Of a DNA stretch of 64,000 nt, positions 25,001 through 36,189 are shown in pieces (within the stretch, counting starts at the first letter, position 1; each line of letters opens with the position of its first letter). A program made the translations under genes and the position numbers. Source of the DNA: Pseudevernia furfuracea (lineage: Eukaryota > Ascomycota > Lecanoromycetes > Lecanorales > Parmeliaceae); assembly GCA_022315425.1 (NCBI GenBank), contig JAIUPT010000048.1, forward strand, positions 1-64,000, written 5' to 3'. Below the pieces are notes generated by a model. It ran no database searches and was not told the origin of the DNA. It was given only the letters and a program-made list of their open reading frames with translations.

Positions 25001-27975
25001 AGCGTGTGCTCAGCACCTTCCACGATCATGTGGCCCCACACCATCCTGCAAATTACGCCAGCAGCGTGCCCTCCACATCTACACTCTGGTATTTCTCACT
25101 CCCTCATACCATACCCCCATACAGAAAGATTTCAGCATTGTACATGCCTGACCCCGTATTAATGAAAGGAGAAGTGAATGAGTGTTCTGACACTCTTCAT
25201 CAAACCTAACTGGCTACTGAATATCTTGTCAGGCAATGCTTTCCGTGGACTTCAGCCTTGCATTCCCACAGGCACAGCACCAACCACTCAATTGCATGTA
25301 CTGCCTACTCTGATAGCCAGTTCTTGAGCGTCCTGTCCGTCCAGACATGCACACCAGACAGGTGACATGCTTTCACGTCTGGTGAAATGCACAACGCAGA
25401 TGTGTCAGCATGCTGCCAACAAACATGTGATCAAGCCCTGCTGCACTTCCCACTCCTTCCAGACAAAACAGCTTTGCCGGTGACGAGGCAGCTGCTGCAA
25501 CACATTTTCAAGGTTGCCGAGTGGTGGCGGCTGTCAACATCTTTGGCAAAGTCACCTCAGCATGTACAGCAGTACAGATCTAATGTGTGTAACTCCGGTG
25601 GTTGCAGACAAGCGGAGAGAGGATAGAGATCAGCTGGCGGCAAGCAGAGGAGCATGCCAGGACAGCAGTAGCTGCGGCCAGTCTTGCAAGCCCCCTGAGC
25701 CCGCCCTGGAAGCCAGCCCCCTTACCACCCTTGGAGACATTGCCTCAGCCATGTGCAAATTTCCATTGGCCAGGCAAAGGTACCTCTCCTTGTCTTGCAA
25801 CAGCTCCCTGGCCGGCGCCAGTGCCTGCTGTATACTTCTGGCTGCTATGATGTCATTCCTGACTGCAATCTGCCTGTCATGCTACAGTGGTGACAGGCCT
25901 GGCGTGCTGTCAAATCACATCCTTGGAGCACTTTTGAAAGTAATGATAACAATAACAAGCAAAACTTGGGCTTAGCCTACAGGCACGTGCAACACAAGCT
26001 CCCCCTTAGACAGATTGGTTCAAAGCATCATGATTGTAGCGGTTGAATCTCAAGTCGAGCTGACAGTTTGGTTTAGAACATGCAAGCTTTGGTCATGTTG
26101 TTTGACTCACGGGCTGTCTGGAAATTGTGTCACACTGCTGAAGCGGCGAATTACATGCTATTGCGGAAGGCATTGGCAAGACTAAACATCCTTTGGTCTG
26201 CGTGAGTCTCAACGTGCGGACCCGGCTGGGTTTGCAGGTACATGGAAGCATATGACCGCCTGGCTGGTGATGCCAGCAAGAGGGACAGCTTGTCTGCCAG
26301 CAACGCCGCTGAGGCTGCCACCACACTGGCAGCTGTGGCAGATATGCTGCTGAAGACAGGGCAGGTTGAAGAAGCAACTGCCAGCCCTGGCCACGTCACT
26401 CGATCTGCTCAAGCAGCACCCGGGCCAGTTGCCAGCGCTACAGGTGGGTGCCTTGTGTCTGTGACAGGTTGGAGCTGATCTCGGATATTCTGTAAATTGC
26501 TAAACAGAATTTGGTTTTACCTAGCTTTGAATTGCCCCACAGGACGCCACAAGCCAGCATGAAGACAATCATAGTGTCTGTAAAGGTTGTTATAAATCTT
26601 GTGTTCCCAATGGGACTGATGGCCGGTCACCAAGTCTGTGCAGCAGCACAGCAATGTGTCTGCATGCCATTTGGACTGAACTAAGCATCAACCACTCAGT
26701 GGTCTCAGATGTCACACATTTCTGTGTTCTTACAGTACACATTGCAGGCAGTCTGCATTTTGACATGCATATGTGGTCAACACAACAAACCAGTGTTGTG
26801 GTCTGCTGGAGTTCTCATACTGTGAGCTGCCCTGCCTGCAGGTGAAGCGTACTCAGCTGTACCTCACAACTCTCCAGATGCAGATCCACATTTACAGAGG
26901 AGATCTGGCTGGTGCTCAGCACCAACTGCAGACCTGCATCAGCCTCACTCAGAAGGGGGCTGAGTACCGGCCCGGCTTCATCAGGTGGGCCTAACTCCCC
27001 TTGGCCTGAACTCGTGCCTACACTTCTAAGGCAACAAGAGGATTAGTCACATGGCATGGGTTTCTCATTGAGCACACATCAGATTGCCACGTGTGTGCAG
27101 GGCGGCTTCAACATGCAGCATGAGCTGCAGAATGTACCTCATGTTATACAGACGACTCGTGTCAAACATACTCCAGTGCACATGTGCTGATGTCTCATCA
27201 AGTGTGCGTTTTGTCTGAGTACAGACGCTGCAGGCACTGCTTGGCCAAGGCATTTCGTCATGTTTCTGGCCAGAGACCAACGTCTGAATGATTGTGCGGT
27301 GCAGGTATGATGAGGCAGTTGACAGCAGCAGCTCAGGGAGATGTGCAGCTGGCCCTGGAGCTCTTTCAAGCTGCCACTGCAGTCGCTGTGGAGCAGCAAG
27401 ACAAGCAGCTGGAAACCATGGCTGCTACGGCTGTGGGCTTGCTCATGACTGGCAACAGCCAAGATCTGCAAGCAAGAAGAAGAGGGCTGGACTTTTCTTC
27501 AGCGGTCAGTATTGCAGATCTCAAGCAATCTCTGTTTGTAGGCTGCACAGATTTCACTGATTGTTTGGACACCATCATACACAAAATGTGTTGTGTCGCT
27601 GCTTTTGCTATCGCCCTTTTACTGGCAGGCGTGCACTTCTCTCCAGTGCACGAGCATGTCACTAGTGTCATGCATCATGCCTGAAGAGTGTCCGACTGTG
27701 ACTGGCTCACAGACAATTGTGGTGTAGCGCATGGCCATTGTGGTGTGCACTGCAGGGCCATGAGTCTAGCAGTGAGTGTGGGGGACAAACTGTGTGAAGC
27801 TCATGCAGCAGAAGGGATGCTGAAAGTGTTGGCAGCTGATGGTCTTGGTAAGAGGTTCAAGAATAAGCGAGAACTGAAACGATCACTGCAGGAGCAGGTG
27901 CAAGTCATCATCAAAGACGTAGGCCAGGCTGCGATTGATGCCTCGCGCAGGATGCTGTCCTTTGCTGGGCTGTAA
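22083..27975 (+). CDS. tetratricopeptide-repeat (TPR) protein
   Basis: Helical-repeat exons separated by introns with TGCAG acceptors can be followed through this stretch. The clearest are QYEEALDVFMEGLGIATRQR (about 24935-24995), AEEHARTAVAAASLASPLSP (about 25635-25695), NAAEAATTLAAVADMLLKTG and QVEEA (26300-26375), YLTTLQMQIHIYRGDLAGAQ with HQLQTCISLTQKGA (26870-26960), GDVQLALELFQAATAVAVEQ (27337-27396) and a last exon, LAVSVGDKLCEAHAAEGML (27767-27823), ending at TAA 27973-27975. The A/G/Y-spaced paired helices are typical of TPRs of kinesin-light-chain or cohesin-loader type. I could not settle the family, so no function is claimed. The 5' end is uncertain and may lie further upstream. 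Exon joins near 25690 and 26370 need single-base frame corrections. Confidence 0.55.
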
Positions 27976-28480
27976 ACTGTTTAAGTGCTGGTATGCCAGC
28001 ATATGTCCAACATATTTGACAATGACAGATAGGCAGTGTAGAGCAATGTTTTCAACAATCGTTTTGCAGGGTTACGTATTTTTGGCATGGTTACAGCTCA
28101 TGCCAAATTGTACTAGTGTTGTTACTGCGGTCTCCAATGTTTGACATGAAGGCCAATGGAGACAATCAGGTCCACCTGTCAACTTCAGCTGCATTAGTTT
28201 GAATTCGTACACCACTTGCCATGTATTGTATTGTAACGTGCACCTGCTGGGCGTTACGCAATATTGGAAACAATGCAAGTGCGTGTATGTATGCATGCGT
28301 AACATACATCGACGTATTATTAGTTCAACTCAATGATGACACATGCGTCATACATGCTTATTCAGTCGATGTTACATTTGCTGATTGAACATGGCCCTGA
28401 CACATATGCAAAGAGCTCAACCAGCATACACAGAAATGAAAACACATCACATCTGTCTGGTGTGTGAGTGTGCATGCGAA
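27976..28480. other. intergenic between convergent genes
   Basis: This is the 3' flank shared by the TPR gene (+) and the kinase gene (-). It is AT-richer than its surroundings and contains tandem-like words such as GCATGCGT. No gene was seen. Confidence 0.4.
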
Positions 28481-28483
28481 ACA

Positions 28484-28556
28484 CAATTAGATGCTGATGA
28501 ATAAATATATTACAAAATCACAATTTAGATGCTGATGAATAAGTATACTACAAAAT
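28484..28556. repeat. tandem duplication of about 37 bp
   Basis: The sequence CAATTAGATGCTGATGAATA followed by a TA-rich segment and ACAAAAT occurs at 28484-28518 and again at 28521-28556 with a few substitutions. It lies just beyond the stop codon of the kinase gene, in its probable 3' UTR. Confidence 0.8.
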
Positions 28557-28579
28557 GGTGCCAGTTGTGGCATTGATCC

Positions 28580-30606
28580 TCACAGTGTAAACTTGCTGAC
28601 TGGACGCAGTAAGGCAGCTTGCGTGAGAATAGACATCTTAGCATCAATGTCCTTCAGCTCAGCAACTGTCTGCGCAGGTAACGGCTCTTGCCTTGAAGTA
28701 TATGCCGCCCCCTGAGCCAAAAATTTGAGCTATAGGCCTAAATTGCTCAGTCGCAAAGCTGCAAAATGCATTGCCAGCTGTTGCGCAAACAATGATGAAA
28801 TGCACTTACCGATCCCTTATCTGGTGAGATTTGCATTGCTTGCACCTGATCCACTGCCTCACTGTGGTGCTCAACTCCAGCTGTTGCTGCTGCACCTGCA
28901 AAGAATGACAGCATGTGAACTGATTACTTGGCTGCAAGACTGCGCACACTGAGCTGACAATGCAATACCTTTTCTAGTGGCTCTAGATGGCTGCTCCTGT
29001 CCCTCAGGGGTGCTTAATAGTGTTGGCTCCTGCACATATGCAACATTGACCATGAGTCATGTGGGGCAGCAGACCATCACCAAACATGGCCACCAGATCT
29101 CTAGAGTAACAACTCACTCTGAGTGCTGATGGGCATGGCACAAGCTGCATGGCAGGATTGTCACTACCTGCTAGCCACTTGTGTTCCAGCAGCTTCGCCA
29201 GCTCTGGACGAGCAGATGGCTCAAAGTCCAGACAGTCCCTCATAAATTGGGCAGCAAGTTGTCTACCCTTAGCTCCGTCTTGATATTCTCTAATCTTGGC
29301 TTTGAGCTATGTGCTTCTTTGCATCCTCCTTTCTAAATTTAGGGGTTTCTCTTAAACTTTTTGGCAGGGGCTCCTGGCCTATAAACATTTGGTAAGCCAC
29401 CCACTCCTGCAAGGTACAAAAGAGAGAGAGACTAGAGGCATGGCCGGACCCCATAAGTGCAACAACAGAATTGCAGACAGAGAGCAAAGGCTTCCCTTGT
29501 AGCTTACCCACACCATACACATCCACAGGCGCTGGGCGGTAATGCAGCTTTGCACCTTGCTTTGACAACAACACTTTTGGCGCCTTGCAACTGTTTGTGC
29601 CACTGTCTGTTTCAGCTTGCTTCATGTGTAACTCGTGCAGCCCCTAAATCCCCAGCCAAAGCGCGCATACCGCCAGAGCCATCCACATCACTCATCATAA
29701 TGTTTTCGCTCTTCAAGTCTCGCTGCACAGTGCGAAATAACTAATTGGCCCAGAAATCGAAATACAGCTGACACATAGCAACATAATTGTACTATCCTTG
29801 CTCTTGTTGCAGGCTTGATGTTGCATGAAGTAGACAGGTGACAGTGAAACAGCTGGTTTACACAGCGTTCAGAATCACAGCTCACTGCAATTTATGGGCA
29901 GACTTGTTTTGCTGCAATGAAGTGAATGCATGACATTGTTTGCCATGTGTCCTGCCAGATTTGCCTACTGCCACTTGATCCGACAACACTTGCTGCGCAT
30001 GTTGACGAATAACAGACCAGGTCACAACACATTCTTACATGAGATATACTGTCATGTTGGTGCAGCTCCAGCAAGCCACTAATGACATGGACCACAATAA
30101 CTCTGGCTGTGCCCTCTGGAAAAGGGCAGCTTTGATCTGTGTAGAATGCTATCAGGCGATCCAAGGAGAAAAGGGCTTTAGGCATCACAATGAGCTTGTG
30201 CATGCCACACCTGCAAGCAAAACATGTGCACAGTCAAGCAATAGGTGCTGCAGCAAAGTATAAAACAATGCTGCTGTTACAGGCAAGCAAAGCGCATCCC
30301 TGCGCACATAGATAGCAACGGTTGCCATACCTTGTCGTCCAAAATTGCAAACACTTGCACTACGTATTGCAAGTTCACGCCCTTCAATTTTTCGTGTAGT
30401 TGCACATTCCTCTCCGTCTTGGTTCTGCCGTTCTTGGTCAGCGACACCCTTTTGATGGCCACGGTCTCTTGCTCAGTGCCCACTACGAACGCTTCGAAGA
30501 CTTCCCCTCCACCACCTTGCCCAAGCTTCCGCAGAACTGTATACCCCTCAACTTTAGGAAAATCCTCCTCAGGATAACTGCGCAACTGTGTATTGCTCAG
30601 CATCAT
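28580..30606 (-). CDS. Ser/Thr protein kinase with C-terminal helical tail
   Basis: Two ATGs at 30601-30606 start the protein. Subdomains seen in order: YTVLRKLGQGGGGEVFEA (Gly loop, about 30490-30545); TVAIKRVSL (ATP-anchoring Lys, about 30450-30480); GLLELHQHDSISH, whose terminal His joins across an intron to RDLKSENIMM, giving an intact HRD motif (about 30060 and 29690-29735); GDLGAARVTHEAS (metal-binding Asp with DLG for DFG, about 29635-29665); PVDVYGVGKLQG (about 29495-29535, the conserved DxYxxG aspartate); and FMRDCLDFEPSARPELAKLL (about 29185-29245). Further exons add a Gln-rich stretch and VAELKDIDAKMSILTQAALL before TGA 28580-28582. All residues needed for catalysis are present, so an active kinase is inferred. 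The subfamily is not recognised. At least one frame break lies near 29280. Confidence 0.85.
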
Positions 30607-30699
30607 ATTTTCTTTTCAAGGCAAGTGCACCCATGTGTTCACTTGAGTTTCACAACGTACCTCTCCTCCCTCCTGGGGGTCGCGGCCACGCTGGAAGGG

Positions 30700-31575
30700 G
30701 CTTGCTGCAGCAGGCTGATGCTGTCCATGCTGGGTCAGGTGCAATCCAGATAGGTCAACAGTGTCAGGCCATGTTGGCGGAAGGTAGCCTCAATACTCTG
30801 CCGACTGCACGAAACAAGGACGCGCAGACAGAGTCACGGTTACAACCGCTCCAGGCTCTTGATCAGCATGACACGTTTTGATCGCGCGCTTTTGCCGTCG
30901 TCAGGACGTTCGGCATGCCGTCCAGCAGGGAATGATCTGACGATTCGTCGGATCGCAAGACCGCGCTGCCTGGTAGAATGCCTGCATTATAGAGGCAGGC
31001 AGTATGCCGTCATGCAACGTTGCATTTCAATGCATCTCGGAGGCTAGGCAAGTTTACATATTGGTGGATATTTACAATCATGGTAAATATTTGCTGACGT
31101 GGACAGCTGCAGAGCAACAATCATAGCAGGGCCAGCACAACGCATGTAGGGCTCCATTCGAGGTTGTGTCAGTGATTACACCTATATCAGCAGGGTTGTC
31201 CTGAAAACAAGAAAATGATTTTCAGTAGTTACAATGATTGATCACTGCGCCAAGAACTCTGTGACACTAGTACCAGCTGTGGCAGTGTTGTAGTGCAGTT
31301 GTGTTAGAGATAATTAAATCACCAAGTTTACACAACCAGCCGACTGCAACTATCCAGCTCAAGCAGAGGAACAGGGTGTCAAGAATATGATTTGCCAAAC
31401 TTGCTTGCTCACTTGATCAAGCTGCCGTGCTCACAGCTTTCAAACAGAGTGTACTTGTGGGATTTCAGCCATAGACACGTGCCAATGTCTGGTCACAAGT
31501 AAAGGAGACTCTGGCCAACCTGCCCAGCATACTTGTGGTAATGTTCACAGCTCAGTACGCTGTCAGTATCTGCAC
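30700..31575. other. no gene recognised
   Basis: This gap lies between the 5' end of the kinase gene and the 3' end of the Makorin gene, both minus strand. It must contain the kinase promoter. No defined motif or gene was seen. Confidence 0.35.
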
Positions 31576-31581
31576 AATAGA

Positions 31582-34144
31582 CTACCTGAGACCTCGCAGT
31601 GGCTGGCGTCGAGATGAGACTTGAATGAAGTCTGACAGACGCACTGGCTGAAGGATCTTGACTTCACCTTCAGAGTTGCCATACTTCCTCAATACACTTT
31701 CCTGCAAGATACTGACCCTCAATTGAATTTGCTGCAGGAAATGCGCAGGATGACATGCAATTGAGTATCCAAAACAGTCTTGTGCTAGTAGGACTTATTT
31801 AGTACATCACGCAAGGCTATTGCAGAGCCAGCAACGCATTGTTACAAAGGGCAGAAGGGAGCTTCAGCTGCAGCCACAGCCTCAAGGTAAATCACCATCA
31901 AACAAAAAAATCTTGTGCCAAGATTGTGCTCCTTATCTGGGACATGTTTGCAAAAGCTCCGTCGAGCAATTACCTGAGGACGCCCATCAGAATAGACATG
32001 CCTGTAGAAGCATGAAGTCCCAAATGGGCAGGTGTTTTCACCAAAGTTCCAGTGGCGGCAGTCTATAGACCCGAGCTTTGCCTTGTAGCCAGCCACAATC
32101 CTGTCCTTGTCTTCCTGATTAGCTGGCCAGATGCTGCTGGGAGTCACAAACCAGCATGGAGTCCGGCATAAAGGGCATGTTCTCAAAGCCTGCAAAGCCA
32201 CTAAGCTGTGGTACACATGCTCTGGCAACACACAATGATGTCACAAGCAGCCAATGCAGGCTTCTCTGCGCTTTGCCAGGCATTTAGTCCCTGCAATGTA
32301 GCCACTCATGGCACTGGACACAAGGGCTTGTCTGTTCACATAGGCATGCAAATCAATCGAGGCAGATGCCTAACCGACATGGGCGCCAAACCATGTTTGC
32401 CATCTGTGAGTGTCAACTCAATGATGCTGAGTTGTTCTTGACATTTGTACGGCAGATCAGCACCGCTGATGCAGAACTGCTGGACCGGACAACAAGTCTT
32501 GCATGTAAGTCATGGGCGAGACAGCAGTTTTGAATTGTGTCAAAGATTACATTCAGACAGATGAGTTGCAGGAATCCTTACAGTATCAGTGTCTGCTCCT
32601 CCTTCATGGTGTGAGCGCCACCCCCTGATGCACCCCAAGCAGAAGGGGTGCTCACAGCTCAGCAGACCAAACTTGCGCTCTGCAGCAGTGGGCTTATCCA
32701 GCACACGCTCCAGACAGACACAGCACTCCACCCCCTGGCTGTGCCTCAGTGCCGCCAGCCTGTCATGACGCGCCTGGCACTCGCTGCTGTGCTCCTTCCG
32801 CTGCTCTTCATTGTGAGGATGCAGCATGTATCTGCCGCAGACCTGCATATTGCACAAGCACACCATCGAAGCAGGCTGGTAGACGCTGCAGTTGCAGCTT
32901 TTTGTGCAGCTAACATTCTCAGCTGTATTAGGATGAGCAATGAGGATATATCTGTACATCTGTAAGAACTCCCTTGGGGAAGAAGCTTCTCAAACTAGGC
33001 ACTGATGCAGCTGTTGCAGTAGGCACTTACCTGACACAGGTCACCATGAGCCATGTGACAATCTGTACCACGGGGACAGTCTCCTGACACCTGGTACAGG
33101 CTACACAGTGCCTGCTCTGATGGCTTTCTTTGACTTGCCGGCTTCTTGTCTGAGGCTGCCTCACTGTACTCATTCTCTGGGTGCTGAGTGCACTCTGGCT
33201 CTGCTGCAAAGCCAAGCTGATCCCAATCATCTCCTGCCTCTGGACCATATGCCTCTTCGTCATAGTATTCCCCATAGTCATTGTATCCATAAGCTGAGGG
33301 GTCGTAATACCCATAGTTTTGGTTTTGCCATGCTGACATTGGCTGTGCTGTGCTGTCCCTGTTCGGGTGATAGTCAGAGTACTTATTGCTGTCAGGATGT
33401 TGCTCTTGGGTGCTAGCTGCTGATGTGTGAGCGCTGGGGCCAGAATCCGATGCTGTGCTATCCTGTGAAGGGTTTAGGCTTAATGATTGCATCTGCCGTG
33501 CATATTGGTCTTGATCACTGCTTGGAGGCTGAGCTGGCTTAGGGACAGCCCTGGAGAACACGCTGCTGTCAAGCGCCAGAGCAAAGGCAGCTATGCAGAA
33601 CCAGCAGCTCAGCGCAGGCAGGTGGCGACCAGCGAGGGACAGACGACTCAAAAACAAGAAATGAAAGCTGCATCGCCGCAAGCAAATGATGTGCTCAATG
33701 TGCCAAGCTCAATACATCGACACAGCCTAGCAGAGCTGTTGCAGATGCTTAGCTTACTGCTTTGCTTTGGCAGCGTGCGACCAGTCAGGTCTCTTATGAT
33801 CATATCTGCACTTGTCTCCATATGAGCAATGCCCAGCCAGGTAGTATTTGCAGACCTATAAATCAATACAGTCCTCTGAGACATGACTTGCTCATGACCA
33901 GACAAGAGACTGCAGCCAAGGTTCAGGTGATCTCTACCATAGAAGGCATTTCTCCCATATCGTGCGAAAATTGGCAGTCCTTGCCATAACGACAACTGCC
34001 GTGCATGTAATAACGGCATAATACCCTGCATTCGCACACCATCAGGCTCAGCTTTGCGGCACACTCCGGCTCAAAGACAATCACCTCCAGAGCCTGTGCA
34101 GCTTCGTTTTGAGAGTACTTGATGGGCACATACTTGTCGGTCAT
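31582..34144 (-). CDS. MKRN: Makorin-type RING E3 ubiquitin ligase
   Basis: The exons form a full Makorin layout. There are CCCH fingers CRYYMHGSCRYGKDCQFSH (about 33960-34015), CKYYLAGHCSYGDKCRYDH (about 33790-33850) and CSLYQVSGDCPRGTDCHMAH (33045-33110), then a RING beginning ECCVCLERVLDKP (about 32690-32735) and closing CEHPFCLGCIRGW and TCPLCRTPC (about 32140-32175). A last finger, CRHWNFGENTCPFGTSCFYR, lies at 32000-32060, and the family C-terminus KYGNSEGEVKILQPVRLSDF at about 31630-31690 precedes TAG 31582-31584. Makorins bind RNA and ubiquitinate ribosome-associated and other targets. Between fingers two and three sits a long Ser/Gln- then Tyr/Asp-rich linker. This gene shows no clear frame break, unusual in this window. 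Confidence 0.9.
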
Positions 34145-34149
34145 GTTGA

Positions 34150-34630
34150 TGCTTTTGAGAGTTTTCCGCAGCTATCCCAGCTGCCAGGAGCCACTACGAG
34201 ATGCCGAGCATACGCTGGCGTCCTGTAGTCGGCGTTATGTCAACGCCCACAATATGGCATGGCATGGCTATGGCATAATTGAATGGATATGGAATGGATG
34301 CTGCATAGTCGTAGTGCTTTGGTATTTGTATACTGTTGTTGCATAGCTGTTTTGCCATGATGCATCTGTTAGTCAGACTGCAGCTGGCCTGTACTGCAAA
34401 CACCTGCATGTATGGCTTGATGACCATGTGAGGGATGTCTGTCTTACATATGCCACAATGCTGTAGCTTAGTGTGAATTGCTACGCTGGGACAAGCTTCA
34501 TGACTGGGCTGTACAACTGAGCTATTTGCATGGCAGCATGTGCAACAGACTGCAGCAGCGCGGCTGACCAGGTCACAGTGACAGTCTGTCTGCAAATTGC
34601 AACCCTTTCCAACAGTGCCAGCAGACCCAA
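34150..34630. promoter_or_regulatory. divergent intergenic region
   Basis: This lies between the Makorin start (minus) and the unassigned plus-strand gene. It contains a run of GGCATGGCATGGCTATGGCA-like words near 34255-34275 and several TATA-like words. It is probably a shared promoter, but no defined element could be named. Confidence 0.3.
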
Positions 34631-34633
34631 ACA

Positions 34634-35700
34634 TGACAGGCTCCACTCAGGTCAGCATGCCGGAACCTCCCCTATCAGCACAGGTTCCTGACGGCCCACA
34701 TGGCTTCACGTAGGTGCTGCAAAGCAGACAGCCCCGCGACAACCTGCTAGGGGTTCTCTTGCATCCCAAGGGTCTCCTGCACCCCAAATCCCCAGCATCA
34801 ACCCTTAGGATCAGTCACCTCCTATCCCACACAGCACCAGTCATCTGCAGCAGACCTTGATTGGTTGCATCCAGCAGCTCAGCGGCAGCAGCGGCGTCTG
34901 GACTATCTGGTGTTATTGGCCATGCAGCAGCCAGAATCATCTGTCACAGAGCATGAAGTGGCAGACCTGGTGCGTTGCTTTCCTGATGACTCAATGAGTC
35001 AGGTCTGCAATGCGTTTGCACAATATGCTAGGCAACATGACCAGGAGCAGCAAGCCAGAGCATGGGCTGAGCAGCTCATGGCTGACACATGTGCATGCTC
35101 AGCCCATGCTCATGGCTGACAACATCCATGCATGTTGAGACAGTCTGTATGAATGGTTCTGACCCTGACATACTGCCAGGTGTATTGGATGTACCATGAC
35201 ACAGCTAGCAAAAAAAGTCAGCTTGATCAACTTTGGCAATGGATACAGGAGTTGTCTGAAGCCCAGACTGCCCAGCTCCACCTGCACCAGCCAATGCTCC
35301 CCGGCCTGGTGGTAATGTGTCATCACTGCAATGGCCAAGCACATTTGGCCAAGCATATGTGCATGAGGAGTATGCTAGGTTGGCACTATGCCCTATCTCG
35401 GCATGATTATCGTCGTAAAGCAGGGCATCTTAAGTGTCTGTACATGATTCTCTGTGCTAATTCATGATAAACTACCAAGGGCTAAATCCAAATGTCCTGG
35501 CTTGCGCCGTTTTCTTATCCATGAAGGGGCGAACCTTGTCTGAAGTAGTAAGTCTACTGCACTACTTTGCATATGCAACAGGTTGCAGAGGAAACAGAAG
35601 TTTGCTGACTGAACAGGCTCTCCCTCAGAGGGAAGCTTGTCCAGGCCGCAGGTTGGTACTTCTTGTGTTCTGGCTCTTGCTGATAGCACACTGTGTTGCT
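34634..35700 (+). CDS. unassigned intron-containing gene
   Basis: Three or four exon-like stretches have strong protein-like composition. A Pro-rich start, MTGSTQVSMPEPPLSAQVPD, begins at 34634. A helical exon (about 34850-35085) contains QRRLDYLVLLAMQQPESSV and HEVADLVRCFPDDSMSQVC. Next is YWMYHDTASKKSQLDQLWQW with IQELSEAQTAQLHLHQP (about 35180-35295), then GLNPNVLACAVFLSMKGRTL followed by SEVVSLLHYFAYA (about 35473-35580). All are in the plus sense and compatible with one gene of alpha-helical architecture. No family was recognised. It is divergent from the Makorin gene. Confidence 0.4.
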
Positions 35701-36060
35701 GCATAAACTGGATACTACAGATTACAGCTGTCTTGTTTTGCCGTGCACCAACAGAAGGCACCGGTTCCTATGTTTCTTGCGTGCCGTACAGCTGCCAAGT
35801 CAGGACTGCGTCTGCAGCCCAGTTTTGCTTGTACAGTATAGAGTGTTCACCGATCAGCCACCAGCGATACAGTTGCTTTCCGCGGCGGTAAGCCCGCACA
35901 CAGAAAGGTGTGCTGGTTGGCTAGCTACGCCTGTTCGCATCGGGGCGTCCTTTCCGCGCTTCGCTTACAGCACTGTCGCAAGTCTGAATACCTCAAGCCC
36001 CCTGGGGTTATATCTCATCCAAACTCAGCCCGAAGTTCTAAAGCAGAGCGGTGGCTGAAG

Positions 36061-36135
36061 ATGTCGCATGAGCCCGACTCAGGACTCAGCGACTTGTTAC
36101 AACAACAATTACGACGACAAGTTACGGTCGACAGG
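36061..36135 (+). CDS. possible first exon of a host gene, interrupted
   Basis: An ATG opens MSHEPDSGLSDLLQQQLRRQ VTVDR, which then meets a GTGCAG donor-like sequence. It looks like a short N-terminal coding exon. The sequence immediately beyond becomes LINE coding sequence, so the rest of the gene, if any, is displaced or lost. Confidence 0.25.
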
Positions 36136-36189
36136 TGCAGCAAAGTGCAAGTAATCCAAACCATGAACCACTAATCCAACACTTGAACG

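Noticed and set aside
22083..27975. Assignment of the TPR gene to MAU2/SCC4 or kinesin light chain
   Set aside because: Helical repeats fit either, but no family-specific residues could be confirmed by eye, so only TPR is claimed.
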